Part shown: positions 32,758 through 43,070 of the stretch, piece by piece
How the letters are laid out: the number at the start of each line of letters is the position of its first letter
Position numbering within the stretch: position 1 is the first letter of the stretch
NCBI GenBank assembly: GCA_025617745.1
Contig: CM046857.1
Span: 29,048,094-29,112,093 of the forward strand
DNA: 64,000 nt
Source of the DNA: Heliocidaris erythrogramma
Lineage: Eukaryota > Echinodermata > Echinoidea > Camarodonta > Echinometridae
Direction of reading: 5' to 3'
Notes under the pieces: model-generated
The model's database searches: none
What the model saw: only the letters and a program-made list of their open reading frames with translations
What the model was told of the DNA's origin: nothing
Made by a program: the position numbers and the translations under genes

Positions 32758-34564
32758 GTAATTTGTGAATTGGACACTTGTTGTTCTCTTGTTTCCTTAT
32801 CATTTTCAGCATGGTGAGATCCCAGAATAAATATAAAGATTCATACTATAAAACTGATGTTATTGATGACTGTATTGTTGTTGTTAATTTGGTCTGCACC
32901 TTGTAACTCACATTCCACAACATAATTAAACCTTACACTAGTATTAGTACTCAGACTCATAGTCATACACGTATAGCACGAGTATAGTTACATTGTTCTG
33001 TGATGAATTTAAAATCATACATCAATTTCATTGGGATGTGTTACTGGGAATTGGAAACTGAAATGCCAATCTATACCACCATGCATAACTAATATAACTA
33101 CCACAAATTTGTTTTTGCCTCTAACCGCTTGACTCCTTTAGATCTTTTTGCACGTTATTCTACCTCATTATCATACGACACTTGACCGTACTTGTTCATT
33201 GTGGCGGCATTGGAGTGATGCAATCGTGGTTCCCGCCCTTTAAGTTCCTCCGAGTAAAATCGATGTTCTTGAATAGAAAGAAGTAAAGAACCCGTACAAT
33301 GAACACAGTCAGTCTTTCATGTTTAATCTGGCACATAGTGATCAAGTGGGGTATGTCGACATCTATTTGGGGACTGGGGTTTTTAGTTTTTCGTCACGCT
33401 ATTCTACACGCATTATTGCCGACCCGCTTCTTTACAATAACAAGCTCGTAAATTTCCATTCCCAAAGAACTGCGGTTTGCGTACGTACCGGGTGAGCGAA
33501 GTTGTGATTGGTTAATTGCGGAGGTATATGGAGGGTGTGTCTATGACGTCACAATACCGAGCCGATTCTTGACATTCAAGTGACATTCAGATGCCAGTGA
33601 TGTAGGCGAAAAAGCTTGTTTTATTATGTTCATGAAGTCGGGGAAGATTTTGCTTTGTCATTACGTTATCATGATGATCTTTTCACATTCCCACGGATTT
33701 TATTTTATCCTTCTTTATTTTGGCAAAAACATGAAGAACATAACCAAAAAAAAAAAACCAGCACAAAATAGATTGTTCATAATTTTGGGATATGATTCAG
33801 CTCTATTTTGTAACTGGAATTACTGTTTTTGATAAACATGATTGTTAGGACTATATGACATGATTCAGCGATATTATGTTACTTATGGTTTATCATGTAA
33901 TATATTATTGTAGTGAATAGCAATATTATTCGTTTGTACCTATTCAATGATTTTGTATGTTTCTAATACGACCATCATGTATTATCATCGATATGTGTTT
34001 GTTGATATTGTATCCTATCAATAATGAATGAATAATGAAAAAACAACAAAAACAACAGCAAACAAAAATAACAAAACAAAACAAAACAAAAATGTTATGC
34101 TACAAAACTACATGTACATGTATATAGACACTTCATCCTATACTATAGTATACTATACTATACTCAACGTCCATTCACTTAATATTGGTCCACGGGAAAG
34201 AAAATACAAATTATGCAACAACTGTTGTATTTATGCAGTAGAATATTAGTAAAACTATAATGTTCGACTTTCTTGTTCATAAATATACGACGTGCGCCAT
34301 TCAGTATTGTACCCCCATTATGAAATACATACATCGTTTGGAAAATTGATTTTCAGGATTGCTATAAGTTGTGTTTGCTTGATCGGCAAACAATTTTCAG
34401 AACGACAGCTGTATTAACTTTGTGCACTGAGTTATGCATTTTTCTTCACTGTGCTGTGTTGGAATGGCTCAATAATTTGTAAAGCGCATTTGAACATAAT
34501 ATATGGAAAATGCGCTATATAAACATTATTATTATTATTGTTATTATTATCATTATCATTATTA

Positions 34565-34595
<31 letters not shown>

Positions 34596-37479
34596 CATTA
34601 TTATTATTATTATAATTTACCTATCTGCGACTTAAGGCGAAACCTAACAATAGGTTTATTCCGTCACAATAGAAATTCAACGTTAGGTCGAAACGAACGT
34701 CGAATTAGGGCGAAACCTAACAATAGGATGAGATAAAAGGTTTCGCCTTAAGTCGCAGTTAGAGTTATAATAATTATAACTCTAACTGCTACTGCGGAAA
34801 GGCGAAACCTTTTATCTCATCCTATTGTTAGGATTCGCCCTATGCCCCTAACCCACTTTCGTTTCGCCTTAACGTCGAATTTCTATTGTGACGGAATAAA
34901 CCTATTGTTACAATTCGCCTTAAGTCGCAGATAGGTAAATAATAATAATAATAATAATAATTATAATAATAATTATTATTATTATTATAAATTATTATTA
35001 TCAAAAATACGAGCTGTGTCATTCATTATTGTACCCCTATTTTTTAATTTTTTTTATAAAATGCATTTATCGTTTGGAATTCCTGATATGTAACCCCTAT
35101 TATAAAAGTCCTGCATCGTTTGGAAATGCTGATTTTCCGAGCTGCTATAATAATCTATATATAATAATATCTATATATAATAATGTAGTTGTTTAATGGG
35201 CAAATAAACCATTTGTAAAATGACAGCTGTCTCTTCATTATTATGGTTTATGTTTTTTTTAATACGACGTGCGTCACTATACCTCAATATGAAATGTATA
35301 TTTTGTAAATGTAATGTACGGTATATTCTAAAAATGACATCTATTAGTATTAGCCTTTTGTACACTGCTTTCGCTTTCTTCTGCTAATGCTGCATTAGAT
35401 TTGTTTATTTATTAAAATACGACGTGCGTCATTCATTATTCTATATAGTGACTGGAAATTCTGGTCAGCGGGCTATACCGTATAATGCATGGTGAGGAAA
35501 CGGAGAAAGCGGAAATGAATTGGCAGGGAGGATAGCTGGAAAACAATTGTTGTTATTGGTCTGTTGCGTCACACTCTACACGGTCACATCCTGAAACGAT
35601 GTCAAAATTTCTGTTTTGAAAATTGAAGTATTTGAACTGCTGAAGATATTGTTGAAGGTTTTATGCGAAACTTTTCGGTTAGGGACAGTGAAAAGAGAAA
35701 ATATTTATCTTCATCGTGTTCATGCTCTTTGTATTTATCCTTTTTTGTTTCTTGATGTTGTTTTTGCCTTGACTTCGACTGATATCTGTATAATACCGAA
35801 CGGAAATATAGAGAAACAACTATGTACCTGGTATACAGTATATCAGATATCTCGTATATTTCAAGAAAAAAACAAAAAACCCAACACAATAAAAAAATTA
35901 ACGCAACTAAAACAACAACAGAAAAGGTGTGCAGTGTAAAATATACCTAAAGCCCGACGCACACTGCACGATCTGACTACGATGCAATTTTGGGAAAAGT
36001 TGTTGTTACATTTGTTATGAACCTTCAAACATGTAAAATCTTCGTGATCAAAGTTTCGAATAGTAGTATGAATACTAAAATCGAAATTCAGGGCTACTGC
36101 GAGCCCCCGTGTAGGAATAAAAGCGAATTCAATTCCAAATCGTAGTGACGTCATACCAATCTTGCGATCGACTAAGATTTGAAGCCGATTTGGCCTTTAC
36201 TCTAACAAGAAGAATTGCAGTTAACCAAAATTCGATATTAGTATTCGTATCATTATTCCGAACTTCAAATGAGATAATTTCACTTTTTAAAACTTTCACA
36301 TTTAATGCAAAATGCAATTTGTTCGAAAATCGGGTCGCAGTCGGATCGTATAGTGTGCGCCGGGCTTAATAGTATCAGTGTTCAGTATTCATGTATATAG
36401 TATGAGACAACTTCCAGTGGGAGGATTTGATTATGAGTTTTTTGTTATATTTCAGACATAGAAAAAAGAATGTGATGTGTCCGAGACAGTTCCTAATTGA
36501 AAAGGAATATTATAATTTAAGCGCTTCAATTTGTTCCATCGTTGATATTAGTCTTTTCTGAGTTTTCCTTTCCCTTCCCTGTGGTACAAAAAAAGAATGT
36601 TCTAAAATTCTGTCTATCTTGTTATAAATTTATATCTTTTATCTATAACTCGCTATGCATCTCTTGTATTCGTTCTATATAGTCAAATAAGTAAATTAAT
36701 AATAATAATAATAAACGTTTACGTCAAATTGGGAGCACTGACTGCTTCTCTCGTAGCTATATAATGAACACCTGACTTTGCCTTTAAAACAAATCTTTAT
36801 ATATGTTGTATGTTACTTTCAGTGGCCTGATGTTTCTGCTGTGGAAAATGAAATGCCAGCAAGATGTGATGATTTTAATGATTTCGTTTAGTCTGTAATA
36901 AAAATACACGCATTATATTGTTATACGTGAGAATGTTCATAATGTTAGTTAGAATTTTAATATTGAAATATAACCTGAGTTTATAAGGCTTTGTTGGGAG
37001 TATTGAAATAACTTTGCCCCATATTTCTCAATTCTCGTGCTATCATAAAACAATTTTGAAAATATTTAGTGTTCAGCATAGGAGTGAATGGGTGTACCCG
37101 TCCCCCCCCCCCCCCGCATAATTTGCAAGTGTCTATACACACATATAACATGTATAAGTTTTCATGCCCATTTCATGTTTCCCTGTTCTTTCGTTTGCCT
37201 GATCGAACAGACAATCGAGCCTGACATGGTCGATGTCCTCTTGGAGCTTCAGACGCAGGTGCCCATCGGGCTGATCACGGGCTCCGACATCAAGAGCGTG
37301 GAGAATCAACTCGGCCACGATCTTCTCCAGATGTTCGACTACGTGTTCGTAGAGAACGGCATGGTGGCATACCAGAAGGGAGAGATGTTCGCCAAGAAGG
37401 CGAGTTACCTTGGAAACAATGCTATTTTGATGTGTGCTTTTTTTATTTGACAATATATTACACATCACTTTCTATACCT

Positions 37480-37542
<63 letters not shown>

Positions 37543-40500
37543 CTCTCTGTCTCTCGCTCTCTCTCTCTCTCGCTTCTCTTATTTTGTGTACATCCCTGCC
37601 GGTATATAGCGTTTTACGTTATAACATTTTTATGTATTTCTTTCAGGCTTATGTAATGTATAATTTGGGTTACATAACTGAACTTCCTTTCCTTTGTCCC
37701 TCTTACTCTTACTTCAGAACATGTCAGAGCAAATTGGAGAGGAAAAGTTACAGGAGGTTATTAACTTTGTGCTGCATTATCTGGCTGATTTACATCTACC
37801 GAGCAAAAGGTATTCATAATCACAACTATATACACATAATATTATAGTCCTGAAATTTTCGATGGTATAAAGAAAAAAAAGACTATGTAATTATCAGTTA
37901 TCAAGCAAAAATGAGTGAAATATATAAATATATGTACAGTGTAAAAAAAAAACATGTCACATTCAGCCCCACACCCAAATTGTAAGAAAATAATGGTACA
38001 GTCTAGCTCATATTTTTAGTTGTTTAGTTATAAGGCATTGTTCGCAATGCTTGAATTTATTCCTGCTATTCTGGGGGAATAGCATCAGATAGTTTTATTT
38101 TTACCGTGTTATTAGATTTAGTGCGTCAAAGAGAAATTTGTCTCTTGATTTAATTATTTTACTTCGTCTGTTTATCAGACGCACTTATCGTCTGTTTATC
38201 AGACGCAAAAAAAGAAGCTAGCTTTATTCATCTGTTGTTTTGATTCGTACTGATTTTCTTTCTTGGTTATCTCGCTGAACATAGGCATATTTTAGTCCCA
38301 AAATAGCCAACTTAGAACGTATTGAGCTCATATCAAAGTGAGCCAAGAATGTTCAAATTTGATTATTCTATATTTCTGTTTTGCAGAGGTTGTTTTGTAG
38401 AATGTCGGACTGGTATGATCAATATTTGCCCTATGGGACGATGTAACTCAACTCTAGAAGACAGGAGAGTCTTCTGTGAATATGACAAGGTGGGTCAACT
38501 GAAGTTACTAGACAATCATAACTGTTTTGCTCGCACATTATTGCCGCATTAATCAAGAAAAATATTACATTTACAGGGGTTATGGTATTATTGTGGTTAT
38601 GGTTATTTTATCAACATTTTGCTTTCATGTTATCAACAATTATACTATTGGACTTCACCATGTTCATTTTGCAGCATTTACTGATATATTTTTATGAACG
38701 TATTATCCTTAACAATGCCCTGTAAAATAATTGATGGGAAGACCCTTCAAATACGTTTTTTGACCAGCTATTAGCTTTTCCCAACGGAGTGTTGACGAGT
38801 TTTAAAAATTGTGATGGATGTTCCAGTACTTTTAATTAGACAACGGCGTGGGCATTAGGGCGATTCATCCATCCCTTGTATGGGCGGTGTTATTTGTCAA
38901 TTATATTTGATAAATTCAATTTACCCCTTTCATTTCTATTCACTTACAATTTTCCTGCAGGTGCATAAGGTCAGGGAGAAGATGGTCAAAACACTCCGCG
39001 AAAAGTTTTCCTCTAGAGGACTGAAATTTTCAATAGGTGAGCTTCTTCAGCCTACTGTGTTTTTACTTCATCTGACTGTGTTTTTACTTCATCTATCATG
39101 ACAATTAGACCATTGTGATTAACGAGTTATAGTCTGCATGAGAGTTATATTTGTTTTCATTTGGATTAGCAGTGATGCCAGAAAAGTTTTGCTTATATAT
39201 TTTTTTTTGCCTGATGGAAACCACTGTTAAAGAAAGTTGATTGACTGGTCAAGGATTTATACAAAGTTTTAAAGCATGCTGAAATAATGTGATTGATATT
39301 GAGATAACAAGCTTCAGCTTTTGTACCTGTGTGTTCTAATATTTTCACCAAAGGCATGAAGATTTCCCCATAAGTGCCGTGTGTATTCAACAATGATAAC
39401 CTATATCAAGCTATACGAAGTCCCAAAATGTTGCACTGAACTGAACACACAGAGCAAGGAAAAATAAACATTACAGAATTTATCGTTTGACTGCTTAAAA
39501 CAATAGTAATCCCAAATAATGTAGGGGCTTGTTGGTTCTTTCCCGTAATCAATGTTGCCTCTTATCTGAATGTGCAAATAGTTTGTTTGATGCCAGTATT
39601 TGCCAGCAGCATTCGTAAATACAGTACATGAATAAAGGAAAATGGGAATAGGGAAATACAATATACGGGGAAATACTGCTTGCAAAATGCAACAGGCAAC
39701 ACATTTTACAACAGGATGACATGAATTGTTGAACATGTCTGTAACAACGTAGAGTGTAATAATAAAGATCGATGGATTTTATAGTTTTATCGTGCCTGTC
39801 ACCAGGGGCGGATCCAAAGAAAAATACAAGCACAACAACAAAATTGAACGAAAGAACAACAAATAAAGAAAAAGGGGCAAAAAGAAAAGAACAGGTTTTA
39901 TACCAGAATTTTCGGCTTGCAATTAGGTCGAAAAAACTGAAAAGGGGTGGCAGTTTTTATTTTGTATAATTAAGGCAATTAAGTTTTGAAAGGGGCACAG
40001 CAGATGTGCCCCCCCCCCCCTAAATCCGGTAGTACCTTTCGCAATACCACATTCATCATGAAATTCAAGCGCGACTATTTTTAAAGTAAAATTTGTCGTT
40101 TGTTTGTTTGGAATTTGCTCTTCTTTATGTGAAGTAACATTGTATTGATCATTGTCATTATATTTTATAAGGAGGACAAACAAGCTTCGATGTATATCCC
40201 ATAGGATGGGATAAGACATTCTGTCTGCAATACTTGGATCAAGATTATAAAGAGATTTACTTCTTTGGCGATAGAACATCAAAGGTACTTTTCATCATTC
40301 CTTCTGTATAATTATATGAAAGTCCATCATCAAGACGAGATGATTTATTTTGCCAAGTCACCTTTCGTGTGGCGAGATGATGACGAGACATAATGGTCTC
40401 TGATCATTAGCATGCGAGGTAAGGGGTCTAGGGGCTGCAGCTCACCCCCCCCCCCCCCCCCTTACCAAGCGAGGGCAACCATACACCACCTTATTTAATT

Positions 40501-42171
40501 CAGACCTCATATTCGGGCTCTGCCATTTCACAATCAGGCAGTGGGGACGGGATATTTATAGTTTTTATCTTACCTACTATATTTTTAATATAAAATTACA
40601 TTTCACTGTAATAAAATGTCAATGTTTTTGCTCGCTTGCAAAATTTAGAAAACGGGTAAGCCAGTCAACCCTTTTCTCAGATCTCACCTTTTTGTCTGCG
40701 CATCTTCACAAACCAGATCTGGGTCGCGTAATATAAACGTGACTAAATCGCGGAAAAACTTCTGGGTGGCACTCTTGAAGTTATGTACCTTAATTGTGTG
40801 ATCATTACTTTTATTTAATTAGACTGAATTTGGTTGAAATTGAATTGAATTGATTTTCAACATCTCCATTTTGAAATTGCCCAAACCGACGTGAAGAATC
40901 GATATACAAACTTTCATTTTTCGCTCACCTTCTTATGACAGACACTGAACTAAAGATAAAATAGAATGAAAGGAACAGGGGAATGACAGCAACATTGTTT
41001 AAGTAGCAATTAGTCTGGAATATAGATTCAGGACATAAAGACGATTCTATTCTATTTAAAAACAAATTAAAAACGAAGAGTATCAGTATCTTTCTTCTTT
41101 TCGCTCCTCTCCGAATTAATTTCACCCCCTCTCTCTCACCCTCTCTCTCTCTCTTGTCCCTACGATTCTTATTCGTATAATATATAATTATATAATATAT
41201 ATGTAATTGTAAGGAAATAACATATACAACAGCTTTGGCAACTCTCGTGGAAATAAGTATAATTGTGAGAAATGAAAATGATTGAATAATGGTTGTGTAG
41301 TTTAAGTCAAAGTTCCCCCGAGCTGTCCTCCCTTTATGAAATTTTTGCAAAGGGTTCCCCCGGGAATCAAACCCTCGTCGTTGGCTTAGAACGCCAATGC
41401 CTTAACCACTCGACCACGGAGATGGGCCAGTAATTTCGGCGACACCAGATTCAATTGACCGACAGATTGACAAATCTTCAACCTTATTAATTAATTCCTT
41501 TGTCGGGGGCAGGTGAGTTAAGCTATGCAACCATTATTCTCTCATTTTTATTTCTCACAATTATATATATATGTATATATGTATATAAATTTAAATATAT
41601 AAATTTGTGGATATTGTAAATAAACTGTTGTTGGAACTAAGCATGATATTTGTCGGGATTTTGTTCTTTATTCATTTATTCCAACACGTGGAACTATATA
41701 TCACAACATATATATATAAGTCGTAAACAAATCAAGAAGGTTCTGCGTCGGTGTGTTGAAATAGATAGCAAACAATTATGTTGAAATAAAAACACAGCAA
41801 GACGTAAATTTTACGTCTTGCGGTGTTTTTATTTCAACATAATACGTCTTGCGGTGTTTTTATTTCAACATAATTGTTTGCTATATATATATATATAGTT
41901 CATTCCCTCTCTCTCTTCCCCTTTTTAAGGGGGCGAGTAGCATGTGGGAGCAGTGATATATTTTATCGGTTTTTCATTTGTCCGCTATCATACTTCTAAC
42001 GTGTCTTGTTCTCTTTTTTCCCTGGGTATTACATAGGACGGTAATGACTACGAGATCTTTCATGATAGCAGGACTATCAGTTACACTGTGACCAGCCCAG
42101 ATCACACCAAACAACTCCTACAACAACTCTTCTTGGATCAAGCACCAGATTTGTCAGACACTCGCTCATAG
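32692..42171 (+). CDS. PMM2-like: PMM-B: divergent phosphomannomutase paralogue, 7 coding exons, 257 aa
   Basis: Coding exons: 32692-32757, 37211-37399, 37718-37809, 38387-38489, 38961-39036, 40172-40284, 42037-42171. Phases 0,0,2,0,1,0 are the same as PMM-A. Family motifs: DMDGT nucleophile at 12-16, Arg21, GSD at 46-48, [11 protein letters not shown]123, R134, GWDK, FGD at 207-209, GNDYEIF at 215-221. Differences from PMM-A and human PMM2: Thr for Gly45, one inserted residue in the [10 protein letters not shown] loop that displaces the R141 equivalent, Arg for Lys210, Asp for Gly214, Tyr for His218, and several extra cysteines. The first aspartates and Asp209/Asp217 are kept, so catalysis is possible. 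The end extends about 11 residues past the usual terminus. No stop or frameshift breaks the spliced frame, so I treat it as a working gene, perhaps with altered substrate use (inference). Confidence 0.93.
34466..34615 (+). repeat. SINE tail plus ATT microsatellite
   Basis: TTTGTAAAGCGCATTTGAAC, then GCGCTATATAAACATT and ATT/ATC repeats, the same tail type as at 16976 and 23040. The tRNA head is missing. Confidence 0.7.
34616..34939. mobile_element. 324-bp foldback, nearly all inverted repeat
   Basis: Ends TTTACCTATCTGCGACTTAA and its complement. Arms of about 140-155 bp contain GGCGAAACCTAACAATAGG twice. The centre is the palindrome CAGTTAGAGTTATAAT and its complement. Flanked by TTA repeats on the left and TAA repeats on the right, so even the flanks are inverted. 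A TAA target duplication is possible but cannot be proven in this context. Confidence 0.82.
35951..36366. mobile_element. PIF/Harbinger-like MITE, 416 bp, TAA duplication
   Basis: Ends AGCCCGACGCACACT and, inverted, AGCCCGGCGCACACT, continuing into similar ACGATC-GACT-CGA; flanked by TAA at 35948-35950 and 36367-36369. A 3-bp TWA duplication is the Harbinger signature. Confidence 0.78.
37211..37399 (+). CDS. PMM2-like: PMM-B exon 2, ending at a probable GC donor
   Basis: Acceptor GAACAG|ACA. Encodes TIEPDM to GEMFAKK (63 codons, the human length for this stretch). The only donor that preserves phase 0 is AAG|GCGAGT, a GC-AG type site. The exon is visibly GC-rich with G or C in many third positions, unlike the rest of the gene. 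Confidence 0.9.
37479..37576. repeat. (CT)n microsatellite in PMM-B intron 2
   Basis: CTCTCT with occasional GTCT and ATCT. It fills about a third of the 318-bp intron. Confidence 0.95.
37718..37809 (+). CDS. PMM2-like: PMM-B exon 3
   Basis: Acceptor CTTCAG|AAC, donor AAAAG|GTATTC, phase 2. Encodes [17 protein letters not shown] through LPSK. 92 nt, identical in length to PMM-A exon 3. Confidence 0.93.
38387..38489 (+). CDS. PMM2-like: PMM-B exon 4 (Cys-rich, one extra codon)
   Basis: Acceptor TTGCAG|AGG, donor AAG|GTGGGT. Encodes [19 protein letters not shown] and a loop one residue longer than PMM-A. R123 and R134 equivalents are kept; R141 has no exact positional match (arginines lie at 142 and 143). 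Confidence 0.93.
38961..39036 (+). CDS. PMM2-like: PMM-B exon 5
   Basis: Acceptor CTGCAG|GTG, donor ATAG|GTGAGC, phase 1. Encodes [16 protein letters not shown] through LKFSI. 76 nt, as in PMM-A. Confidence 0.93.
39800..40035. repeat. Possible poly-C MITE in PMM-B intron 5
   Basis: CAGGGGCGGATCCA at the left and, inverted, a degenerate ACCGGATTTAGGGGG at the right, the type of end seen in the other poly-C elements. Weak. Confidence 0.35.
40172..40284 (+). CDS. PMM2-like: PMM-B exon 6
   Basis: Acceptor TATAAG|GAGG, donor AAG|GTACTT. Encodes [13 protein letters not shown] and [10 protein letters not shown]. 113 nt, as in PMM-A. Lys210 of the GDKT motif is Arg here. Confidence 0.93.
41350..41424 (-). 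repeat. tRNA-like SINE head or tRNA pseudogene
   Basis: On the minus strand: A-box TGGTCGAGTGGTTAAGGC and B-box GGTTTGATTCC with an anticodon-like stem TTGGC/GCCAA. The acceptor strands do not pair, so a working tRNA is unlikely. Lies in PMM-B intron 6. Confidence 0.6.
41765..41884. mobile_element. Hairpin MITE with a 31-bp duplicated arm segment
   Basis: Left arm ATAGCAAACAATTATGTTG to GCAAGACGT. The right arm complements it, but its inner 31 bp (ACGTCTTGCGGTG...) is present twice in tandem (41813 and 41844). TA repeats follow. Confidence 0.82.
42037..42171 (+). CDS. PMM2-like: PMM-B exon 7 with extended tail
   Basis: Acceptor ACATAG|GAC. Encodes [11 protein letters not shown] and VTSPDHT, then [14 protein letters not shown] and TAG at 42169-42171. 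The residues after LFL have no counterpart in the family and are read from the first degenerate unit of the 66-bp repeat that continues at 42440-42810. Confidence 0.92.
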   Translation, partial: DGNDYEIFHDSRTISYTVTSPDHTKQLLQQLFLDQAPDLSDTRS

Positions 42172-42439
42172 GACCTTCAGTGTTCCGTGTTGGTGTTATT
42201 AGTGTCAGTGAAAGATAGAGACTTTTAGTCACACAATATCTGAGACCAGAACAACAGTACTACTTTTCTTAGCTTAGAACAAGCACTCAGACCTGCCTTG
42301 TCTGCAGGCACAGACTTTTGACACTTACTAGCCTAACTTTGTCAGCCTCTGGTTTAGCCACTGCAGTTTGGGGCTATGGAGTGATGTCTGCGTAGTTTTA
42401 CAGTAGACACTCTGTTACACGGTACGGCCGACAAGGTTT

Positions 42440-42810
42440 TAGTTCCTAATTCATGACGTTACAAAATCAGTGTTCCAAGCATCACTTCCAAGCATCAGAT
42501 TTGCTAGCTCATAACCCATGACACCACAACAGTCAGTGTTCCAAGCATCACTTCCAAGCATCAGATTTGCTAGTTCCTAACTCATGACATTACAACAATC
42601 AGTGTTCCAAGCATCACTTCCAAGCATCATAATATGCTAGTTCCTAAATCATGGCATTACAGCAATCAGTGTTCCAAGCATCACTTCCAAGCATCAGATT
42701 TGCTAGTTCCTAACTCATGACATTACAACAATCAGTGTTCCAAACACCACTTCCAAGCACCAGATTTGCCTGTCTCTGACTCGTGGTATCATCATAGTCA
42801 GTGTCAGTTA
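42440..42810. repeat. 66-bp minisatellite in the PMM-B 3' UTR
   Basis: CAGTGTT starts at 42468, 42534, 42600, 42667, 42733 and 42799, so the period is 66-67 bp. Each unit contains CAAGCATCAGATTTGCTAG and TTCCTAACTCATGACATTAC. A shorter, degenerate unit spans 42139-42186 and includes the last 11 codons and stop of PMM-B. Confidence 0.92.
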
Positions 42811-43070
42811 AGAACCAGTGCTAGAATCAGAGATATTGTTGTCAGTCAGTGTCCCAACACACCGAACACCGTTCTACAGCGACACTTCAAAGACGGAAAA
42901 ATCAGACTTGCCATGCAGTCTTTGTTAACCACTGGTGTCAGTGTTAGTGCCAGTGTTGGTCAGAGATCGTGTATATCGTTACTATAGACTCCCAAACACT
43001 ATAGACCTATAAGTCCAACCTGCATGGCCCATAGCACCACTGGGGTGTCTGTGGTAGTGGTGATGTAGAT

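Larger units (their letters stand above)
33000..37210. other. PMM-B intron 1 (32758-37210): repeats, no extra exon seen
   Basis: A 4.45-kb first intron, close to the 4.28 kb of PMM-A intron 1, though the two intron sequences show no obvious match. It contains the ATT-flanked foldback and the TAA-flanked MITE listed separately. Confidence 0.6.

Noticed and set aside
36129..36369. Small open frames on both strands at 35.9-36.4 kb
   Set aside because: They fall inside the TAA-flanked MITE and have no domain.
37088..37450. Continuous 120-codon frame as an alternative single exon
   Set aside because: Only residues from 37211 to 37399 match PMM; the frame on either side reads intron sequence, including a poly-C run.
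41350..41424. Functional tRNA gene on the minus strand
   Set aside because: Boxes A and B are present but the acceptor stem does not pair.
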